A DNA stretch of 64,000 bases from Bacteroidales bacterium (GTDB lineage Bacteria > Bacteroidota > Bacteroidia > Bacteroidales > Lentimicrobiaceae). The stretch is from positions 1 to 64,000 of the forward strand of contig JAEUTG010000025.1 of the NCBI GenBank assembly GCA_016788045.1, given 5' to 3'. Below, one piece after another: positions 1 through 9,106 of the stretch; positions within the stretch are counted from its first letter, which is position 1; every line of letters begins with the position of its first letter. A program made the translations under genes and the position numbers. The notes under the pieces were generated by a model. The model worked only from the letters and a program-made list of their open reading frames with translations. It was not told the origin of the DNA and searched no databases.

Positions 1-33
1 CTGAGCGTAACAAAGTGAAGCGAAGAATCTCAG
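1..33. repeat. Short inverted repeat at left edge
   Basis: CTGAG at 1-5 is the inverse complement of CTCAG at 29-33, and the interior is purine-rich (AAGTGAAGCGAAGAAT). It looks like one end of a small dispersed palindromic repeat. The element may continue to the left of the window, so its full extent is unknown. Confidence 0.35.
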
Positions 34-44
34 AAGCAATTTCA

Positions 45-550
45 AAGTTTACCGGAAAATAATGAAAAAGAATAAAGAAATGTTAGAAATCAGACCGTGC
101 TGTGAAAACTGTGGCAAGAGTTTACCAAACGACTCAAATGAAGCGATGATCTGCACTTTTGAATGTACATTTTGTGTTCAGTGCGTGGAGAATATTTTAG
201 AAAATGTTTGTCCGAATTGTGGTGGTGGTTTTGAGAAGAGACCAACACGCCCGAATTCACTATTAGGCAAATATCCAACGAGAAATGATAAGGTATTCAG
301 ACCTATTGAATTTAATAAATTTTTAGAGACAAACAGGAACACTGACCCACGAAAAAGATGAAATGCTTTACAGGCAACAAAAAACAGGTAAGTGGCTGCA
401 GAGAGAAAAATAACCGCTGACAGCGGATCAGCTAGAGGCGGGCTGACGTGCTTCGATGAAACATTTGTGGTTAATCTAACTTCATTGTTTCACAAGAACA
501 TTTGTTCTAAAAAGCCCGCCCTTCGCCAAGCCTAAGTTTACCGGACAATA
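45..550. repeat. Cassette-like unit bounded by 17-bp direct repeats
   Basis: The 17-mer at 45-61 (AAGTTTACCGGAAAATA) recurs at 534-550 with one change. The enclosed 489-bp unit holds one AT-rich gene followed by a strongly dyadic segment. GGCGGGCT at 437-444 pairs with AGCCCGCC at 513-520. Inside that pair, TGAAAC pairs with GTTTCA, and AGAACA-TT-TGTTCT forms a small palindrome. A second hairpin, CCGCT-GAC-AGCGG, lies near 414-426. One gene plus a folded 3' tail between direct repeats recalls an integron gene cassette, but the boundary does not match the canonical GTTRRRY core and no integrase is present. Confidence 0.45.
62..361 (+). CDS. DUF1272 zinc-ribbon-like protein
   Basis: A 99-residue protein rich in paired cysteines: CCENC, then CTFECTFCVQC, then CPNCGGGFEKRPTRP. 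This order, with an N-terminal LEIRP-type stretch, is that of the DUF1272 family, whose function is unknown. The CxxC pairs probably bind zinc (inference). Family members normally begin close to the LEIRP motif, so the ATG at 80 is as likely a start as the ATG at 62. The last 30 or so residues extend past the conserved core. The gene is clearly richer in A and T than its neighbours and sits alone in a repeat-bounded unit, which suggests horizontal acquisition. Confidence 0.75.
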   Translation: MKKNKEMLEIRPCCENCGKSLPNDSNEAMICTFECTFCVQCVENILENVCPNCGGGFEKRPTRPNSLLGKYPTRNDKVFRPIEFNKFLETNRNTDPRKR

Positions 551-754
551 TTAAATAGCAAACAGTCCCGGATTGCTTTGAAATGCTCCGACCAGAGCAT
601 GTTTAAAATTTTACATGCTGACTGAAAATTTTTTACACAGTTTTGTAAAACTGATATATAACCTCCCTATATTTATACTGCCAATCCATTGAAGCTGCCA
701 GCCAATCCTGTCATTGTTTTTGAATGAATCCTCCCGGCCATAAAACAGACAAAT
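362..754. other. Intergenic: dyadic tail and upstream region of the 755 gene
   Basis: No gene is supported here. The first part (to about 550) is the inverted-repeat tail and right direct repeat of the cassette-like unit. The rest is AT-rich. TATATTTA at 668-675, with TTG 22 bases upstream, is a weak promoter candidate for the following large gene. Confidence 0.5.
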
Positions 755-3700
755 ATGACAAAGCGTTTTTTCACTGTTCTGCTATCCGTGTTCTTCGTGA
801 ACCTATCGGTCAGCATCCGTCCGGCACATGCCGATGCCACCAGAACCATTGGTCCCGGCGGCGATTACACGACCCTGAAAGCGGCATTTGACGCCATCAA
901 TGCCGGTTCGATCACAGGGGCCATCACCCTGCAGCTTACCGGCAGTACCACCGAAACCGCATCAGCCGTGCTGAATGCCAGCGGCTCGGGGAGCGCAGCT
1001 TATACTTCGGTTACTGTTTACCCGACTACCTCCGGATTAAGCATCAGCGGAAATCTTTCGACACCGCTGATCGATTTCAACGGGGCTGATCATGTTATCG
1101 TGGATGGCCGGGTAAATGCCACGGGATTTGCCACAGATCTGACCATTGTGAATACCCGTTCGAACAATGACAATCAGTCAACCATCCGGTTCACCAACGA
1201 TGCCACCTACAACACTGTTAAATACTGCGTGATCAGAGGATCAGCATACCGCGACAATTCTGGCATTCTGGTTTTCAGCAATACTGCCAGCTCGGCCGGT
1301 AACAGCTACAATACCATTGACCACAACGAAATTACCAACAGCAATGGGAACAGGCCCCTTAATACCATCATTTCTGAGGGCAATTCCAGCTTTCCGAACA
1401 GGAACAACACAATCAGCAACAACAACATCCATGATGTACTGAACCCGAACATCAGCCATGCTTTTATCATTAAACTGGGGATAGGTGGCGATGGCGGCCA
1501 GAGCTACAATGATGCATGGACCATTTCGGGGAACAGTTTTTATGAATCCGAAAGCTTTACAATTACCTCCGGTAACAATGCAAGGTTCATATACATCTAT
1601 GCTGATGGAGGAAACAACTTCACCATTTCTGACAATTTTTTCGGAGGGAGTGCACCGCTGTGCGGCGGGACCTGGACCAAGGGTTCCGGGAACAACACTT
1701 TCAGCCTTATGGAACTCAGGGTTGGAACAGCAACGGCAAGCAATATTCAGGGGAATACCATCAAAAATATCAGTTTTACCAACACCGGAAATAACAAATG
1801 GTGGGGAATAAACCTTCAGCGAGGCACAGTGAACGTTGGTACCACTGCAGGCAATTGCTACGGGGCTTCCGATGGAACGGGCTCAATTACCTTTACGGCC
1901 AACGGCAATGGTGCTGAGTTTTATGCCTTTTACTTTCAATCCACAAATGTGAATGCTCAGAACAACAGCATCGGCTCCATCACGGTTTCCAATGCAAACG
2001 CTTCCAGTGCTACCAGTTTTTACGGAATCTGCTTCAATTCCAATGGTACAGCATGCTCCCTGAGCAACAACACCATCGGAAGCATAACCACTTCAAACAG
2101 CATCAATGCGACCTCAGCCGCCACCACCGATGCGCAGAAAGTCTATGGTATAACAGCCATAGGAAATTCAGGCAATCTGACTGTGAGCAACAACACCATC
2201 GCCAATCTTACCAACGGAACAACGAACAACAGCTCCACGGTTTACGGGAGAATTTATGGAATATTCCTGAACCGGAATGCGGTAACCGTGAACGGGAACC
2301 TGATACACCACCTTACCATTGCCAACGCCAATGCCGCCAGCGAATGCAACCAGGGCGATCCGAACAATACAAACAATCCATACATTTCAGCTGCCGGGAT
2401 CGCTTTTGCCAACTCCAACAACAGCACTCAAACCATTTCGGGAAACACCATTTACAACGTTTCAAATACCTATTCTTCCTTTACCGGACACATAGCCGGA
2501 ATTTACTACTACGGCGCCTCAACAGCCAGTTCGGTATCGGGCAACCATATTTACGGATTGTCGGTTAACAGCAGCAGCAGCAGTGCTGCCACGATTCACG
2601 GAATCAAAACCTATTACGGGAATCTAACCTTTTCAAACAACATCGTTGTGCTAGGGGACAATTCAACCAACAACCTTTACGGAATTTACGAATCAGGAAC
2701 CTCCGGATCCACCAGCAACCTCTACTTCAATACCATTTATCTGAAAGGTACTCCCAACTCCGGTTCCCTGAATTCTGCCTGCTATTACAATGCCTCCAAT
2801 CAGAGCATGCGGAATATCCGGAACAACCTGTTCGTAAATGCGCGTTCCAACAGCGGAGCCTCCGGGACCCATTATGCCAGCTATTTCTCAGGTACGGGAG
2901 GATCGCTTACCATTGACTACAACGACTACATTGCTTCAGGCAGCGGAGGAGTACTTGGCTATTACGGAGGCAACCGAACCACACTTGCCGCCTGGAAATC
3001 TGCCACGGGCCAGGATGCTCACAGTCTGGACCTTGATCCCGGGTTTGCCGTCCCCGGGGGAAGCAGTGCAACAGATTACATTCCCTCAACAGCTTTAACG
3101 GCAGCAACAGGGACAGGGATTGCCCTTGACTTTGGAGGAAGCCTCCGGTCGCTTACTTCGCCCGAAATGGGCGCCTGGGAGCAGAACAATACCGCCACCT
3201 GGAACGGCAGTGCCGATACCGACTGGAATGAGGCAGGAAACTGGAGTACAGGTTCCGTTCCAACGGCTTCCACGAATGTTTCAATCCCTTCAGGAACCAT
3301 GAACCCCTGTCATGTTACCCTGGCTGTTTCAACAGCGGCGGCCTGTAACAACCTGACGATAGACGCAGGTGCTGTTTTAACCATCGATCCAGGAAAAGCC
3401 CTTACTGTGAACGGCACGCTGGTTAACAACAACGGGAACAACGGGCTGGTGATTGACAGCGATGCTACGGGCACCGGATCACTTATACAGCATTCAGCTT
3501 CGGTGGGGGCCACAGTTAAAAGGTATCTCACAGGAAGTGAAACACTTACCAACGGCATCTATCATTTTGTCTCTATCCCGGTTAATTACAACAATCCAAC
3601 CTCCAATCTTTTCCTTGGATCGCATCTCTACAAACTGGATGCTACGCTGCAGGATCCCGAGAATTCGGATTATTACGGACTCTGGGTTAACCTCGGGAGT

Positions 3701-4750
3701 TCCACCACCACTCCGCTATCAGGCAACTCGGGATACATGGTTTATTATCCGGCGGCTGAGCACACCTATACTTTTTCCGGCAACCTGACTACCGGAGTAT
3801 TCAGCCCTGCTGTTTCCTTCGGAGGAACCTATACATTCAACCTGATTCCCAACCCTTACCCTTCGGCCATCAATTGGGGGGCTTCGGGCGGCTGGGTAAA
3901 AAGCAACATCGGAGCTACAGCATGGATATGGAATGCTGGCAGTGGCAATTACACCACCCTCTCCGGACCTTCGTATGTGCCGGCCGGGCAGGCGATCATT
4001 GTTATGGCCAGCGGTGAGCCGGTACTGACGATGAACAACAACTCCTGTGTACACCATGCCCAGGCTTTCTATAAGTCTGCCAAAGCCAATACCCTGAAGA
4101 TCACCGCCCTCTCCAACAATTTCTACGATGAGACTTTTGTAAGTTTCAGCGATTCAGCCGGCCTGGGTTTCAACCCGCAGCTTGACGGTTTCAAGCTTTG
4201 GGGGTTACAGGATGCACCACAGCTCTGGACCGAAAAAGAGGAATACCGGCTGAGTGTCAACGAGCTGCCACTTACTGATGGATGGGCGGTTGTACCTTTG
4301 GATTTTAAAACGGACTTCACCGGGGAAGTAGTGCTTGAAGTTTCGGGTATTGATGGTTTTGAGCCCTGGCTTCCCATAAGGCTTTTCGACCAGTTGAACG
4401 GCTCATGGATCAACCTGAGGCAGAACCCCATTTATACTTTTAACCACGATCCCGGCAACACACACAGAAGGTTCAGCCTTGTTTTCGGATCTCCCGCCGG
4501 CATTGGTGAAAGTCACGAAACCGAAGGCCGGGTAACAGTGAAAGATGGAAATATCGTGCTGGATATCCCTGCCATGAATGGCAGTCAGGCCGGCATTAAG
4601 GTGTACAGTATGCAGGGACAGGTGATCCGCAGCATGCAAACAACGATCAACGGCACCCTGCATTTTGAAGCCCCTTCAGCTGCTGGGGTGTATGTCATTG
4701 CTGTTACTTCCGGTGATGGGATTTTTGTAACAAGATTTGTCAGGAAGTAA
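755..4750 (+). CDS. T9SS-secreted beta-helix surface protein
   Basis: A 1331-residue exported protein. Residues 1 to about 27 form a signal peptide ending near PAHADA. From about residue 30 to 800 there are many degenerate Asn/Ser/Thr-rich repeats of the NNTISGNTI type, typical of a right-handed parallel beta-helix (pectin-lyase/NosD-like fold). A separate beta-rich module follows (TATWNGSADTDWNEAGNWS onwards), of the kind common in large Bacteroidota adhesins. The last 80 or so residues carry a type A T9SS sorting domain (GIKVYSMQGQVI, then AAGVYVIAV, ending TRFVRK). The T9SS signal predicts export across the outer membrane and surface attachment or release. No catalytic site is recognised, so adhesin, matrix protein or carbohydrate-binding roles are all open. 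It stands alone, with 376 bases to the next gene. Confidence 0.8.
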   Translation: MTKRFFTVLLSVFFVNLSVSIRPAHADATRTIGPGGDYTTLKAAFDAINAGSITGAITLQLTGSTTETASAVLNASGSGSAAYTSVTVYPTTSGLSISGNLSTPLIDFNGADHVIVDGRVNATGFATDLTIVNTRSNNDNQSTIRFTNDATYNTVKYCVIRGSAYRDNSGILVFSNTASSAGNSYNTIDHNEITNSNGNRPLNTIISEGNSSFPNRNNTISNNNIHDVLNPNISHAFIIKLGIGGDGGQSYNDAWTISGNSFYESESFTITSGNNARFIYIYADGGNNFTISDNFFGGSAPLCGGTWTKGSGNNTFSLMELRVGTATASNIQGNTIKNISFTNTGNNKWWGINLQRGTVNVGTTAGNCYGASDGTGSITFTANGNGAEFYAFYFQSTNVNAQNNSIGSITVSNANASSATSFYGICFNSNGTACSLSNNTIGSITTSNSINATSAATTDAQKVYGITAIGNSGNLTVSNNTIANLTNGTTNNSSTVYGRIYGIFLNRNAVTVNGNLIHHLTIANANAASECNQGDPNNTNNPYISAAGIAFANSNNSTQTISGNTIYNVSNTYSSFTGHIAGIYYYGASTASSVSGNHIYGLSVNSSSSSAATIHGIKTYYGNLTFSNNIVVLGDNSTNNLYGIYESGTSGSTSNLYFNTIYLKGTPNSGSLNSACYYNASNQSMRNIRNNLFVNARSNSGASGTHYASYFSGTGGSLTIDYNDYIASGSGGVLGYYGGNRTTLAAWKSATGQDAHSLDLDPGFAVPGGSSATDYIPSTALTAATGTGIALDFGGSLRSLTSPEMGAWEQNNTATWNGSADTDWNEAGNWSTGSVPTASTNVSIPSGTMNPCHVTLAVSTAAACNNLTIDAGAVLTIDPGKALTVNGTLVNNNGNNGLVIDSDATGTGSLIQHSASVGATVKRYLTGSETLTNGIYHFVSIPVNYNNPTSNLFLGSHLYKLDATLQDPENSDYYGLWVNLGSSTTTPLSGNSGYMVYYPAAEHTYTFSGNLTTGVFSPAVSFGGTYTFNLIPNPYPSAINWGASGGWVKSNIGATAWIWNAGSGNYTTLSGPSYVPAGQAIIVMASGEPVLTMNNNSCVHHAQAFYKSAKANTLKITALSNNFYDETFVSFSDSAGLGFNPQLDGFKLWGLQDAPQLWTEKEEYRLSVNELPLTDGWAVVPLDFKTDFTGEVVLEVSGIDGFEPWLPIRLFDQLNGSWINLRQNPIYTFNHDPGNTHRRFSLVFGSPAGIGESHETEGRVTVKDGNIVLDIPAMNGSQAGIKVYSMQGQVIRSMQTTINGTLHFEAPSAAGVYVIAVTSGDGIFVTRFVRK

Positions 4751-5126
4751 AATCAGCTTCTTAAAGTGCAGCGTTCTTTAATTTACTGTATAACTGCGAA
4801 TTATACAATCAATGCTGAAAAAGCTGCTGTCCATAGTCCAGGTATGAATACTCACCCGGGCACGGGTATGGCTGTACTCTGCCGGCAAACAAGGCTTGGG
4901 AGTTAATACCGGAACAAATAGTAATCCGTTAAACCAGCTGAAGGGCTGAGCTGTTAAAACACAGACCTGTCGGAAACACAGATTCCATAACGACCAGCGG
5001 GGAAGAGTTCAGTAGCCGGTGCTGATTGAAAAAGTGCCAACCCGATATTGAATCAATTCAGAATTCCTGCCAGTATACAGGTTCGTTTCCTGACTAAAAA
5101 ATGATGATTTTACCAAACAAAGAGGA
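4751..5126. other. Intergenic, nothing recognised
   Basis: 376 bases between two plus-strand genes. I see no reading frame with coding character, no strong hairpin with a T-tract and no convincing promoter of the TAnnTTTG type. Confidence 0.5.
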
Positions 5127-5975
5127 ATGACTTTCAGAAAAGAAAATTTTATACTATCAGTTATTCTCACAGTCATTGCTCTTGTAGCATATGCGTACCT
5201 TTTCGTTTATGCAGATAGAAAAATCGTTTTTCTTTACGGACATCTGGGTCTGACACCTTATGACCGTATGACTTCCGGGCGCTATTGGATGGCGGGTCTG
5301 GTGATCAGCGGATTTCTGACCATCATTTATCTGAGCATTAAGCTGATTGTTAAGCAATTGACAAAAAAGTCAATTTTTTCGTGGGGATCTGTTATCAAAT
5401 ACGCTGTAATTCCGTTGACTGCTGGCATTGTCATCCTAATAACCCAGGCGGGTGAACCAAGGCTGTCATTTATAACAGCAATCAGTTCTGCATTGGCTCT
5501 GGAGATTGGAATTGCGGCAGGATTCAGTGTTACCGATGATCTGGTCAAGAATTACCGTGAAACCATCGTTTATCTGATATCTAGTCTGGGACTGATACCT
5601 TTTCTCCTGCTCTTCAGGGTTTTGGAATTGCCTGAAAAAGGAATTCTTACCATGGAGTTATCGATACTGACCCCTGTGATTTCATTTGCAGCCGGTTTCA
5701 TCTGGTTATTCTTAGCTTACAGGGTATTCAGACCTCACGGTCCGGGATGGATTAATGTTCTCAAAGGATCTGTATTCACCGGATACATCGGCCTTCCTCT
5801 GGTGCACTATCTCTTCGCGACTCCAAAAGGAATACCCTATATAACCTCAGCAGATAATTTCTTTGCCGACAAGCTGTTGTTGAGAACAACAAACTGGCTG
5901 CTGTTGATACTACTGGTATTTCTGGCTGATAAACTATCGAAAAGGGTACTGCCCGGCAAGCAACTACAGCATTGA
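5127..5975 (+). CDS. Multi-pass membrane protein of unknown function
   Basis: A 282-residue hydrophobic protein with about seven or eight predicted membrane-spanning stretches (roughly residues 8-28, 54-72, 88-106, 112-132, 145-165, 175-200, 215-230 and 250-268). The charged, Lys/Arg-rich C-terminus (DKLSKRVLPGKQ) suggests the C-terminus is cytoplasmic. I recognise no family motif and no conserved polar residues that would suggest a transporter or enzyme. A purine run (AGAGGA) lies directly before the ATG. The gene is isolated, with a terminator-like hairpin about 165 bases downstream. A function cannot be proposed. Confidence 0.65.
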   Translation: MTFRKENFILSVILTVIALVAYAYLFVYADRKIVFLYGHLGLTPYDRMTSGRYWMAGLVISGFLTIIYLSIKLIVKQLTKKSIFSWGSVIKYAVIPLTAGIVILITQAGEPRLSFITAISSALALEIGIAAGFSVTDDLVKNYRETIVYLISSLGLIPFLLLFRVLELPEKGILTMELSILTPVISFAAGFIWLFLAYRVFRPHGPGWINVLKGSVFTGYIGLPLVHYLFATPKGIPYITSADNFFADKLLLRTTNWLLLILLVFLADKLSKRVLPGKQLQH

Positions 5976-6139
5976 GAGTGGCTGCATTAAATGACAAAGA
6001 AGTCCCGACTCTGTTCATCTACCTGATTAAGAATGCTTTAATTCATCCGGCAGTCTTTTCCCGCCTTTAAACAATGTATCAGGCGGTCTGACTCATTCCC
6101 GGGGCAACTGTCATCCTGTTTTTTCTGCACTCAGCCATT

Positions 6140-6175
6140 GGTTGCTTCAGGAAGCAAATCCTGAGCAACCTTTTT
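6140..6175 (+). terminator. Rho-independent terminator, plus strand
   Basis: GGTTGCTTCAGGA pairs with TCCTGAGCAACC (one bulge) and is followed immediately by TTTTT. It reads as a terminator in the plus direction, probably for the membrane-protein gene ending at 5975. It also separates that gene from the convergent thioredoxin gene. Confidence 0.7.
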
Positions 6176-6190
6176 GATTTAAAGAAAGCT

Positions 6191-7297
6191 CTAATCAGCG
6201 CCTAACAGCTCTTCCAGCTTGGCTTCCAGGTCTTTACCCCGGAGCTTGCGGGCGATGATTTTTCCATCGGCACCGATCAGCACGGTATGCGGAATTGAAG
6301 TAACGCCATAGGCTTTGGCTCCGGCGCTCTGCCAGTATTTGAGGTCGCTCACGTGGTGCCAGGTAAGGCTGTCCTTCTTAATGGCGGCAAACCAGGCAGC
6401 GGCATCCCGGTCGAGCGAAACGCCGAGGATATCGAATCCCTTGTCTTTAAATCGGTGGTACATCCTTACCACCTCCGGGTTATCACGGCGGCAGGGGCCG
6501 CACCAGGAGGCCCAGAAATCAACCATCACCACCTTACCACGGAGGGAGGAGAGGTTGAAGGGTTTGCCGGTGGTATCGGGCAGGGTAATCTCCGGAGCCA
6601 TGTTGCCGGGCTGCAACAGCTTTTCGGTATCCACCTTAGCCTTCAGCTCAGCGATCATCTTAAAGGAGGGGTATTTTTTATACAGGGATTCAGCAACATC
6701 GGTGTACAGATCGAGGTATTGGTCGATGCTCAGTTTCTCGACAAAGAACAAACAGGCCACTGAAGTGGAGTTTGCCCTGAGGGTATTGCTCAGAAAGTCT
6801 CTTTGTTGTGCGGAAGTCTGTTCATATTGCTGCTGAATAATCGGGATCTGTGTGGCAAGATCAGGGTTTTTACGGGCTTCAGTAAACGCTTTGTTGAGGC
6901 TGTCGAGCTTCTTGTCGAATACGGAATTCTGCACGGCAATGTCGTAAACCAGCCGGGTTTCATCGGCGCCACGGACGATGGGATTGAGGTTGAGTTTCTC
7001 CGCGTTCAGCAATAAGTCGACATCGGTTCCGGAAAGTATCAGCATGATAAAATTGTCGGATGTAATGAATAGCCTGTAGATACCCGGGACTGTGCCCGGC
7101 ACCCTGAAGCTGAACCGGCCTGAATCAGAAACGATGGTACTGACCGTAACAGGCGGATTCACCGTGATGTCGGACAAGGCGAGCCTTTGGGCAACCTTGA
7201 AAGGTCCGGAAAGTTTGCCGCTGATGGTCAGGCTGTCCTGGGCAGTTGCAGTCGCAAGGCTTATGAAAAAGATAAAAAACAAGGATAGAGAACGCAT
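6191..7297 (-). CDS. TlpA-like thiol-disulfide oxidoreductase with DUF4369 domain
   Basis: A 368-residue exported protein. The ATG at 7297 is preferred over the one at 7327 because it begins a clean signal peptide (MRSLSLFFIFFISLATATAQ). An N-terminal DUF4369 domain (about 20-120) and a helical linker lead to a C-terminal AhpC/TSA-type thioredoxin domain (about 230-368). Its active site is Cys266-Gly-Pro-Cys269 in FWASWCGPCR, and the cis-proline lies in TSIPHT. The family acts in the periplasm on disulfides, often in cytochrome c maturation or oxidative stress, but the substrate is unknown. It is monocistronic and convergent with the membrane-protein gene. Both catalytic cysteines are intact. 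Confidence 0.88.
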   Translation of the reverse strand: MRSLSLFFIFFISLATATAQDSLTISGKLSGPFKVAQRLALSDITVNPPVTVSTIVSDSGRFSFRVPGTVPGIYRLFITSDNFIMLILSGTDVDLLLNAEKLNLNPIVRGADETRLVYDIAVQNSVFDKKLDSLNKAFTEARKNPDLATQIPIIQQQYEQTSAQQRDFLSNTLRANSTSVACLFFVEKLSIDQYLDLYTDVAESLYKKYPSFKMIAELKAKVDTEKLLQPGNMAPEITLPDTTGKPFNLSSLRGKVVMVDFWASWCGPCRRDNPEVVRMYHRFKDKGFDILGVSLDRDAAAWFAAIKKDSLTWHHVSDLKYWQSAGAKAYGVTSIPHTVLIGADGKIIARKLRGKDLEAKLEELLGAD

Positions 7298-7466
7298 GGC
7301 AGGTTTTGTTAACAGTGAGGTTTGCAAATATCAGGGTGTATAACAACCGGGTTGCTAAAATACTAAAAGTAGCTGAATCAGGGATTCACAATCGGCGATG
7401 GAAGAAGTGCCCTGTTTGTTTATAACTAAATCTGATATCCCGGGCGCAAACTAAGGGTGGATTTCC

Positions 7467-7474
7467 TATTTTTG
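7467..7474 (+). promoter_or_regulatory. Candidate -7 box upstream of dnaB
   Basis: TATTTTTG matches the Bacteroidota -7 consensus TAnnTTTG. It lies only 4 bases before the ATG at 7479, so transcription would begin at or just after that codon. This favours the in-frame ATG at 7488 as the translated start. No TTG was found at the usual -33 distance. Confidence 0.4.
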
Positions 7475-7478
7475 AAGA

Positions 7479-9005
7479 ATGGAAGAGATGAAGAATACGG
7501 TCAGCGACAGCCGCAGAAAAAAGAGCAACAGGCCTCAGACCCTGAGTGATGTGTTTGAGCATGGGAAGGTGCCGCCTCAGGCCACGGACCTTGAGGAAGC
7601 GGTACTCGGGGCCATCATGCTTGAGAAGGATGCCCTGGCAGCCATCATCGATGTCATCAGGCCCGATGCATTTTACAAGGAGGCGCATCAGATCATTTAT
7701 CAATCCATTACACGCCTGTTTGCTAAAACAGAACCCATTGATATTCTGACGGTAACCAATGAGTTGAAATTTACCGGTGAGCTGGAAGCTGCCGGTGGTC
7801 CTTTTTATCTGGCCCAGCTCACCAACAGGGTAGCCTCTTCAGCCAATACTGAGTTTCACGCCCGTATTATCCTGCAGAAATTTATTCAGCGGGAACTGAT
7901 CCGTATTTCCTCTGAAATTATCAGGGATGCCTATGAAGACACCACCGATGTCTTCAGCCTGCTCGACAAGGCCGAGAACCAGCTCTTCAGTGTCGGAGAG
8001 AACAACATGAGGCGCAACTACCTCGACATGCATTCGCTGGTACGGGATGCTGTGAAACAGATAGAAGCAGCCCGGAATCAGACAGGCAATTTCAATGGAG
8101 TAGCGTCAGGGTTTACCGAACTCGACCGTGTTACGGCCGGCTGGCAGCCTTCCGACCTCATCATCATTGCCGCCCGCCCGGGTATGGGTAAAACTGCTTT
8201 CGTGCTGACCATTGCCAGAAATGCCGCCGTTGATTTCAAACACCCCATCGCGGTTTTCTCACTTGAAATGTCAAGCATTCAATTGGTTACCAGGTTGATA
8301 TCTGCAGAGGCCCAATTGCCGGGCGATAAGCTCAGAAAGGGCAATCTCGAGAACTATGAATGGGAACAGCTGAATGCCAGAATCAATACCCTCATCAGTG
8401 CACCCTTGTTTATCGACGACACCCCTTCCCTCTCCATCTTCGAACTCAGGGCCAAATGTCGCCGGTTGAAGGCGCAGCACAACATTCAGATGGTTATCAT
8501 CGACTACATACAGCTGATGTCGGCCGGAATGGACCGCAACAGCGGCAACCGTGAGCAGGAGATCAGCACCATTTCCAGGTCGCTCAAGAGTCTTGCGAAG
8601 GAACTCAACATTCCGGTGATCGCCTTGTCGCAGCTCAACCGTTCGGTGGAGAACCGTCCGAACAAAAAACCGTTGTTATCCGACCTCCGTGAATCAGGGG
8701 CCATTGAACAGGATGCCGATATGGTGCTGTTTATTTACAGACCGGAATACTACAACCAGAATCAGGATGAATCGGGGGCCAGTCTGCTGGGTCACGCAGA
8801 GATCAGCATTGCCAAGCACAGAAATGGGGCACTCAAAGATATTCCGCTCAGGTTCATCAGCAAATACGCCAAGTTTACGGATCCGGAACCCGGCGATTTT
8901 CAGCTTGACAACGCCTTACAGCCTAACACAGGGTTTGAACGGAATGTGAACACCTATACGGTGCAATCGAAGATGAACGATGACGTGGAGCAGGATCAGT
9001 TCTGA
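7479..9005 (+). CDS. dnaB: Replicative DNA helicase DnaB
   Basis: A 508-residue hexameric helicase that unwinds DNA ahead of the replication fork. The N-terminal DnaB domain (from PPQATDLEEAVLGAIML, about 30-135) is followed by a linker and the RecA-like ATPase domain. Walker A is ARPGMGKT, Walker B is MVIIDYIQLM, and the DLRESGAIEQDADMV segment is the conserved arginine-finger/H4 region. There is no sign of an intein, and the length is normal for the family. Two ATGs are possible: 7479, or 7488, which the overlapping promoter box supports. The gene stands alone between unrelated genes. Confidence 0.97.
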   Translation: MEEMKNTVSDSRRKKSNRPQTLSDVFEHGKVPPQATDLEEAVLGAIMLEKDALAAIIDVIRPDAFYKEAHQIIYQSITRLFAKTEPIDILTVTNELKFTGELEAAGGPFYLAQLTNRVASSANTEFHARIILQKFIQRELIRISSEIIRDAYEDTTDVFSLLDKAENQLFSVGENNMRRNYLDMHSLVRDAVKQIEAARNQTGNFNGVASGFTELDRVTAGWQPSDLIIIAARPGMGKTAFVLTIARNAAVDFKHPIAVFSLEMSSIQLVTRLISAEAQLPGDKLRKGNLENYEWEQLNARINTLISAPLFIDDTPSLSIFELRAKCRRLKAQHNIQMVIIDYIQLMSAGMDRNSGNREQEISTISRSLKSLAKELNIPVIALSQLNRSVENRPNKKPLLSDLRESGAIEQDADMVLFIYRPEYYNQNQDESGASLLGHAEISIAKHRNGALKDIPLRFISKYAKFTDPEPGDFQLDNALQPNTGFERNVNTYTVQSKMNDDVEQDQF

Positions 9006-9106
9006 AACAGCTTTTGCCAGTCATTCGACTCATCCTGACTTTATCAAGACTTGCCGGATAACAAATCCGGCATGTTTTGCGTTATTCAATCAGTTAATCA
9101 GGACAT

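Noticed and set aside
45..550. Canonical integron cassette with an attC site
   Set aside because: The boundary is AAGTTTACCGG, which does not fit GTTRRRY, and there is no integrase in the window. Kept only as cassette-like.
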